Source of the DNA: Dickeya dianthicola NCPPB 453 | GTDB lineage: Bacteria > Pseudomonadota > Gammaproteobacteria > Enterobacterales > Enterobacteriaceae | Direction of reading: 5' to 3' | DNA length: 64,000 nt | Assembly (NCBI RefSeq): GCF_000365305.1 | Contig: NZ_CM001841.1 | Location: 4,287,946-4,351,945, forward strand | Part shown: piece after piece, positions 59,074 to 64,000 of the stretch | Numbering within the stretch: position 1 is the stretch's first letter | How the letters are laid out: each line of letters begins with the position of its first letter | Position numbers and translations under genes: made by a program | Notes under the pieces: generated by a model | Told to the model about the DNA's origin: nothing | Seen by the model: only the letters and a program-made list of their open reading frames with translations | Databases searched by the model: none

Positions 59074-59143
59074 CTTTTTTTTTCCGTGCTTACCGGCTAA
59101 GCACACTGAACAGCATAAAAAAACTTATTATTCAGTCACTAAT

Positions 59144-60355
59144 CTACAACGCGCCGAAACCGTGTTTTTTTGTCACCCCGCGGCTGTCAGCAAATGCCGC
59201 CAGCGCCGTGATCACGATGGCGACCACACCGGCCACCACCGCCATAGCCAGCGCATAGTTATGGTTATGCGCTTCAGCTATGCTCGCCTGCAGCGTGGCA
59301 TTGACCGATGCAATCAGGTTACCAAGTTGATAGACAAAACCGGGGAGTACCGCTCGCGTATTGCTCGGCACCCGTTCATTCAGGAAAGTCGGGATTATCC
59401 CCCAAGCCCCCTGTACCATGAACTGCATCAAAAACGCCCCCAGTCCCAGCGCCCATACCCCCTGCGAGAACGCCCACAACGGAATAACCGGCAACGCCAG
59501 TAACGCGGCCGCCATAATGGCTTTCTTCCGACCAACACGCTCAGACAACACACCAAAAAAGACACCACCGATAATCGCAGCAATATTGTAGCTAATAGCG
59601 ATTATACTGATGGTTTTCGCGTCAAAACCATGCTGAATTTTTAGAAATGCCGGATACAGGTCCTGCGTACCATGACTGAAGAAATTGAACGACGTCATCA
59701 GTACCACAAGATAAAGACAGAGTTTCCAGTGTGTTTTTAACACCGGCAATAACGCAGTGCTTTCCTTGCGTACTCTGGCGGCCCGCCATACCGGCGATTC
59801 TTCCACGCAAAAATAAATAAACGGCAGCAGCAAAATAGGAACCGCGCCAATGATAAACATGCCGCGCCAGACGACCTGATCAAACAACAATCCGTAAACT
59901 ACCGCCGCCAGCAAGTAACCAAACGGGTATCCGGCCTGAAAAATGCCTGACATCAATCCGCGGGAGCGGTCCGGAATAGTCTCCATCGTCAGCGAGGAGG
60001 CCACGCCCCAGATTCCCCCCATCGCCACGCCATACAACACTCTTAACAGCAGGAATACCGTAATATTCGGCGCGCTAGCGGATAACAGTTCAAACACCGA
60101 GAACATCACGATATTCAGCATCAAAATCGGCTTGCGGCCAAACTTCTCCGCCAACCGCCCCAGCAGCAGCGCGCCGATGGGGCGAACGGCCAGCGTCAGC
60201 AGAATAGCCAGCGTCACCTGTTCCAGGCTGACAGAAAAGGCATGGGCGAGTTCGCTCAGCAAAAAAACCAGAATGAAGAAATCAAATGCATCCAGCGCCC
60301 AGCTCAAAAAGCTGGCGATCGCTGCATTACGTTGCAGGGAAGTCCAACCAAACAT
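59144..60355 (-). CDS. MFS transporter, sialate/carboxylate-type (NanT/SHS-like)
   Basis: A 403-aa major facilitator with 12 predicted helices. The helix 1 sequence SWALDAFDFFILVFLLSELA and the loop 2-3 motif GRLAEKFGRKP and its mirror RVGRKKA fit the sialate:H+/sugar and carboxylate symporter subfamilies. MTSFNFFSHGTQDLYPAFL is reminiscent of NanT/lactate permeases. The substrate is not decided. It lies between ilvL and comM, where E. coli has no gene, and is transcribed with the ilv strand. Confidence 0.8.
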   Translation of the reverse strand: MFGWTSLQRNAAIASFLSWALDAFDFFILVFLLSELAHAFSVSLEQVTLAILLTLAVRPIGALLLGRLAEKFGRKPILMLNIVMFSVFELLSASAPNITVFLLLRVLYGVAMGGIWGVASSLTMETIPDRSRGLMSGIFQAGYPFGYLLAAVVYGLLFDQVVWRGMFIIGAVPILLLPFIYFCVEESPVWRAARVRKESTALLPVLKTHWKLCLYLVVLMTSFNFFSHGTQDLYPAFLKIQHGFDAKTISIIAISYNIAAIIGGVFFGVLSERVGRKKAIMAAALLALPVIPLWAFSQGVWALGLGAFLMQFMVQGAWGIIPTFLNERVPSNTRAVLPGFVYQLGNLIASVNATLQASIAEAHNHNYALAMAVVAGVVAIVITALAAFADSRGVTKKHGFGAL

Positions 60356-60706
60356 AATTTTTATCCTGATAATGAGACAACTTCACGTCATTGACAGGCT
60401 GAACGGCAAACGATGCCGCAGTCGATGAGGCGATGTGAAAATCGCAGATGATATTTTGAATATTTGTTAAATGTTAAATACGCTTCTCACGACAATCGGG
60501 CAATGCTGTGGTCAGTATGAATCTGTTGCGAACACAGCCACCTTGTAACTTTTTATTAACAACAGCAGGGAGCACGCACACAATTTTATGAATCCCGCCT
60601 GAAAGAGCAGATTGTTTTATGGCAACGCTTCGCAGAATGGTCATAACCACGATGTCACAAAACGGCCAGACCGGCATGATGCCTACCTCACAGGGAGGAA
60701 CGAGCA
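60356..60706. other. Gene-free divergent region upstream of comM
   Basis: About 350 bp between the divergent transporter and comM. It must carry promoters of both. I see no RNA gene or clear operator; the short minus-strand frame here has no family features. Confidence 0.5.
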
Positions 60707-62233
60707 ATGACACTGGCTGTGACCTATACGCGGGCCACCATCGGTATGCAGGCGCCGGAAGTTTTGATTGAAGTGCATATCAGTAATGGCTTGCCTGCGC
60801 TGACACTGGTTGGTTTACCGGAAACCACGGTCAAAGAGGCACGAGATCGGGTGCGTAGCGCCCTGATCAACTGTGGTTTCACCTTTCCCGCCAAGCGGAT
60901 TACCGTCAATCTGGCGCCTGCGGACCTGCCGAAAGAAGGGGGACGATATGACCTCCCCATCGCCCTGGCCATTCTGGCAGCCTCAGAACAGATTGCCGGC
61001 GAGAAACTTGCTCAGTATGAGTTCCTTGGCGAACTTGGGCTGTCAGGCAGCCTGAGAGGCGTTCATGGCGCGATTCCAGCGGCGATGGAAGCGCAAAAAG
61101 CTGGCCGGGGGCTGATTCTGCCGGAAGACAACAAAATGGAGATTACTCTGGTTCCGCATGGTGATGCGTTACTGGCTAATCACCTGCTGCAGGTCTGTGC
61201 CTTTCTGCAGGGCGAAACGCCGCTGCTGCGTGGCAACGAGATTACGCCTGAAACACCAGCTCATACGCCGATAGCTGACCTGAAGGACATCATCGGTCAG
61301 GAGCAAGCTAAACGCGCGCTGGAAATTGCGGCGGCGGGTGGACATAACCTGCTATTGCTCGGTCCGCCGGGCACCGGCAAAACCATGCTGGCTAGCCGTC
61401 TGCCCGGTTTGTTGCCGCCGCTTGATGACGAGGAAGCGCTGGAAAGCGCCGCCATCAACAGCCTGATAGATATTCAGCCCAGTCTGTCGCAATGGCGTAA
61501 CCGGCCATTCCGTTCGCCTCACCACACCGCATCCATTACTGCACTGGTCGGCGGCGGCGGATTACCCAAACCTGGCGAGATCTCGCTGGCACATAATGGT
61601 GTGCTGTTTCTGGATGAATTGCCGGAATTTGAACGCCGGGTACTGGACTCACTGCGGGAACCGCTGGAATCAGGCGAAATTGTGATTTCCCGCACTCGCG
61701 CCAAAGTCTGTTATCCCGCTCGCTTTCAGTTGGTGGCCGCCATGAATCCCAGCCCATCAGGTCACTATCAGGGCATTCACAACCGTATGCCGGCACAGCA
61801 AATCCTGCGCTACCTCAACCGGCTCTCCGGCCCCTTTTTGGATCGTTTTGATTTATCCATTGAAGTACCATTGCTCCCTCCCGGTATTCTTCGCCAGCAA
61901 ACACGTATTGGCGAGGACAGCGCAACCGTACGGGAGCGGGTATTTGAAGCCAGAAAACGGCAGCTAGCCCGCATCGGCAGAATCAACGCACAAATGAAAT
62001 CGGATGACATCGCCTGTCATTGTCGGTTGAAGAGCGAGGATGCGGCGTATCTGGAAGAGGTGATGAGCAAATTAGGGCTATCGGTCAGGGCCTGGCACCG
62101 GATACTGAAAGTCTCACGCACGATTGCCGATCTGGGAGGAGAAGATCAGATTCATCGTACTCATTTGTCGGAAGCACTCAGCTACCGTTGTATGGATCGT
62201 CTGCTAATCCAGTTGCACAAGAGCCTGGCATGA
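60707..62233 (+). CDS. comM: Mg-chelatase-like ATPase ComM/YifB
   Basis: A 508-aa AAA+ hexameric helicase (YifB/ComM) that promotes branch migration during natural transformation in competent bacteria. Order: N-terminal Lon-like domain (VYTRATIGMQAPEVLIEVHISNGLPALTLVGLPE), Walker A LGPPGTGKTM (about 219), Walker B GVLFLDELPEF, and Mg-chelatase C-terminal domain. GGGAGG lies just upstream of the ATG. The conserved maoP and hdfR follow. Confidence 0.95.
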   Translation: MTLAVTYTRATIGMQAPEVLIEVHISNGLPALTLVGLPETTVKEARDRVRSALINCGFTFPAKRITVNLAPADLPKEGGRYDLPIALAILAASEQIAGEKLAQYEFLGELGLSGSLRGVHGAIPAAMEAQKAGRGLILPEDNKMEITLVPHGDALLANHLLQVCAFLQGETPLLRGNEITPETPAHTPIADLKDIIGQEQAKRALEIAAAGGHNLLLLGPPGTGKTMLASRLPGLLPPLDDEEALESAAINSLIDIQPSLSQWRNRPFRSPHHTASITALVGGGGLPKPGEISLAHNGVLFLDELPEFERRVLDSLREPLESGEIVISRTRAKVCYPARFQLVAAMNPSPSGHYQGIHNRMPAQQILRYLNRLSGPFLDRFDLSIEVPLLPPGILRQQTRIGEDSATVRERVFEARKRQLARIGRINAQMKSDDIACHCRLKSEDAAYLEEVMSKLGLSVRAWHRILKVSRTIADLGGEDQIHRTHLSEALSYRCMDRLLIQLHKSLA

Positions 62234-62295
62234 ACCCAATTTTACATCAGTTAATCAACAGCAGAAATGAAAATGGGGCCGAAGCCCCATTAAGA

Positions 62296-62634
62296 TTAAT
62301 CATCGCTTTCTGTGTACTCTTCCACGGTGTCCATTTGCGGCTTGCCGCCAGACAGCGTATGGAAACGTTTAGGCCGACGAATACGGCTGATATACTTCGC
62401 CCAGATTTTTTCCAACTCGGTCTGTGCTGTCTGCTCACCGCGGCATACAGCAACGAACTGGGTCTCTTCCTCTGTCACCGGATGACGTTTGCCCGAATCA
62501 AGTTCGTTAAATGCCTGTCCATGACGCTCCAGCAGTTGGGCTTCTTTGATCGTAAAGTCGCCATGCCGGGAAAAACCACGTGGATAGAATTTGTTATCAA
62601 AAAAACGACTGGTTGTTGAGAAGCTTTCCGCCAT
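62296..62634 (-). CDS. maoP: Macrodomain Ori protein MaoP (YifE)
   Basis: A 112-aa DNA-binding protein of the YifE family, nearly identical to E. coli MaoP in [29 protein letters not shown] and [14 protein letters not shown]. With a short target site, maoS, near its own gene, it organises the chromosomal Ori macrodomain. It converges with comM and is divergent from hdfR. Confidence 0.95.
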   Translation of the reverse strand: MAESFSTTSRFFDNKFYPRGFSRHGDFTIKEAQLLERHGQAFNELDSGKRHPVTEEETQFVAVCRGEQTAQTELEKIWAKYISRIRRPKRFHTLSGGKPQMDTVEEYTESDD

Positions 62635-62753
62635 CTTACACGCTCCTAATTCTCATATGGTCGTGCCGTTTATGGCGCGGAGTATTAGATAGGCTTGACT
62701 TCCTGTAAAACAAAACATTTAAATCATGACGACAAAAATTTTTGGAGGAAAGC

Positions 62754-63578
62754 ATGGATACCGACTTACTGAAAACCTTTCTGGAAGTCAGCCGGACAAG
62801 ACACTTCGGCCGGGCGGCCGAATCATTGTATCTGACACAATCAGCGGTGAGCTTTCGTATCAGGCAGCTTGAAAATCAGCTGGGCGCCAATTTGTTCACC
62901 CGGCACCGTAACAATATTCGCCTGACACCCGCTGGCGAGCGCCTGCTGCCTTACGCGGAAAACCTGATCGGCACCTGGCAAATAGCCAAGAAAGAGGTTG
63001 CTCGCTCCCAACAACACAGCCAGCTTTCCATCGGCGCCACGGCTTCGCTCTGGGAAGCATTCCTGACGCCCTGGTTGAATGAACTCTATCAGCAACGCCC
63101 ACTGCTGCAGTTGGAGGCGAGAATCGCCCAGCGACAAACACTGATTAAGCAACTTCATGAACGTCAGCTGGATTTACTGATTACTACCGAATCGCCGAAG
63201 ATGGACGAGCTTTCCTGTCAGTTATTGGGCAATTTTTCTTTGTCGCTGTTTACTACCGATAATGTATCAGCAGAGGAACGACCCTATATCAGGCTGGAAT
63301 GGGGGGCTGATTTCCATCAGTATGAGAATCACTGGCTACCCGGTGATCAGGTGCCGTCGCTCACCACGTCTTCCGCACACCTGACTCGGCAATTGATGTC
63401 AACCATCGGTGGCTGTGCATTTCTACCCAGCGACTGGTCACCGCGCTATCCTGAACTGTACCCGATTCCTGAGGCCAATATCGTGGTTCGCCCCTGTTAT
63501 GCGGTATGGCTTGGAAACAGCGATCAACAGGAACTGATTAAACAGTTACTGAAAACCCCACTGAACATAGCTTCTTAA
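62754..63578 (+). CDS. hdfR: LysR-type regulator HdfR
   Basis: A 274-aa LysR-family protein that represses flhDC in E. coli. The helix-turn-helix is [44 protein letters not shown] choose the ATG at 62754, with GGAGG upstream; the TTG at 62742 lies in that site. It is divergent from maoP. Confidence 0.95.
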   Translation: MDTDLLKTFLEVSRTRHFGRAAESLYLTQSAVSFRIRQLENQLGANLFTRHRNNIRLTPAGERLLPYAENLIGTWQIAKKEVARSQQHSQLSIGATASLWEAFLTPWLNELYQQRPLLQLEARIAQRQTLIKQLHERQLDLLITTESPKMDELSCQLLGNFSLSLFTTDNVSAEERPYIRLEWGADFHQYENHWLPGDQVPSLTTSSAHLTRQLMSTIGGCAFLPSDWSPRYPELYPIPEANIVVRPCYAVWLGNSDQQELIKQLLKTPLNIAS

Positions 63579-63916
63579 ACCCTTATCCAATGCACTATGC
63601 GATCTGCCTGAAAGTCCTACGGGCTTTCGGAAGATCGATAGTTCTGATTAACCAACCATTATTCCTTACAGATATACCTGTAGTGAAGCGCCGTTACACA
63701 CTCTAAATCTCATTAAGACATGCGCCATCAATGAAGGATGGCAATACTCTGCTATTGCGATGTAGACCCTCACTGGAGGCAAGCCAGACACGCATTCTCA
63801 CCGCACATAGGCTCGGAAACGCACCGTCGGCATGCTTGTCAAAAGAAGAAAATATGAAATAAAAATAAATGGACGAAAAAAACCCTTCACGCTAGCGTGA
63901 AGGGCTATTTTTGGTT
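63579..63916. other. Spacer between hdfR and trpT
   Basis: About 300 bp without a gene. It holds one imperfect dyad (about 63608-63630, GAAAGTCC with GGGCTTTC) that could end hdfR transcription but lacks a U tract, and the tRNA terminator at 63875. Confidence 0.5.
63875..63904 (-). terminator. tRNA operon terminator
   Basis: A perfect hairpin CCCTTCACGC(TA)GCGTGAAGGG followed on the minus strand by TTTTTT, downstream of tRNA-Trp. Confidence 0.92.
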
Positions 63917-63992
63917 TGGCAGGGGCGGAGAGGCTCGAACTCCCAACACCCGGTTTTGGAGACCGGTGCTCTACCAATTGAACTACGCCCCT
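63917..63992 (-). tRNA. trpT: tRNA-Trp (anticodon CCA)
   Basis: 76 nt including CCA. Acceptor AGGGGCG pairs with CGCCCCT, anticodon loop CTCCAAA and T loop GTTCGAGC. It lies next to hdfR as in E. coli, where it follows an rRNA operon; the upstream part is outside the window. Confidence 0.97.
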
Positions 63993-64000
63993 AAATAGGG

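Noticed and set aside
60474..60713. 79-aa minus-strand frame overlapping the comM start
   Set aside because: No family features, overlaps the comM ribosome binding site and ATG; judged to be chance.
63608..63630. Hairpin after hdfR as an intrinsic terminator
   Set aside because: The stem is imperfect and no T tract follows on either strand.

Overview
The window is a 64 kb chromosomal stretch from an enterobacterium, very probably a Dickeya species (Pectobacteriaceae). The core follows the Escherichia coli 84-86 min backbone almost gene for gene: dapF-lptM-cyaY/cyaA-hemCDXY, the glmZ small RNA, argX-hisR-leuT-proM, thrP, the wec (enterobacterial common antigen) operon, rho-trxA/rhlB-gppA, rep, ppiC, ilvC/ilvY, ilvADEMGL, comM, maoP, hdfR and trpT. 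The Dickeya assignment rests on a tandem pair of secreted exo-polygalacturonases inserted between gppA and rep, and on an S-(2-succino)cysteine utilisation operon with a lyase of the kind reported from Dickeya dadantii. I cannot name the species from sequence alone.

Layout. 1-8.1 kb: dapF (cut by the window edge), lptM, cyaY, class I adenylate cyclase (TTG start, CRP site upstream) and the haem operon hemCDXY. 8.1-17.1 kb, accessory: the glmZ sRNA with a sigma54-type promoter, then a six-gene minus-strand operon (S-(2-succino) lyase, GNAT acetyltransferase, amino-acid ABC transporter, M20 deacetylase) predicted to import succinated cysteine and return cysteine plus fumarate. Next to it are an NTF2-like protein, an HcxA/YbdH-like dehydrogenase and an orphan paralogue of the transporter's binding protein. 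17.2-30.5 kb: four tRNA genes, thrP and the wec operon, complete except that rffG and rffH are absent. 30.7-35.7 kb: rho, trxA, rhlB, gppA. 35.8-39.8 kb: the two exo-polygalacturonases. 39.9-52.3 kb: rep, ppiC, a transplanted putA/putP pair with PutA operators, ilvC/ilvY, and two small accessory genes. 52.4-59.0 kb: the complete ilvLGMEDA operon with its attenuator and an intact ilvG. 59.1-64 kb: an inserted MFS transporter, comM, maoP, hdfR and tRNA-Trp.

The most notable points are the 2SC operon and its duplicated binding protein, sigma54 control of glmZ, loss of rffGH from wec, and a recurring pattern of short (15-21 bp) tandem duplications that sit on gene boundaries, several of which contain the stop or start codon of the neighbouring gene. 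One of these creates a six-codon mini-ORF whose stop overlaps the wecB GTG start.
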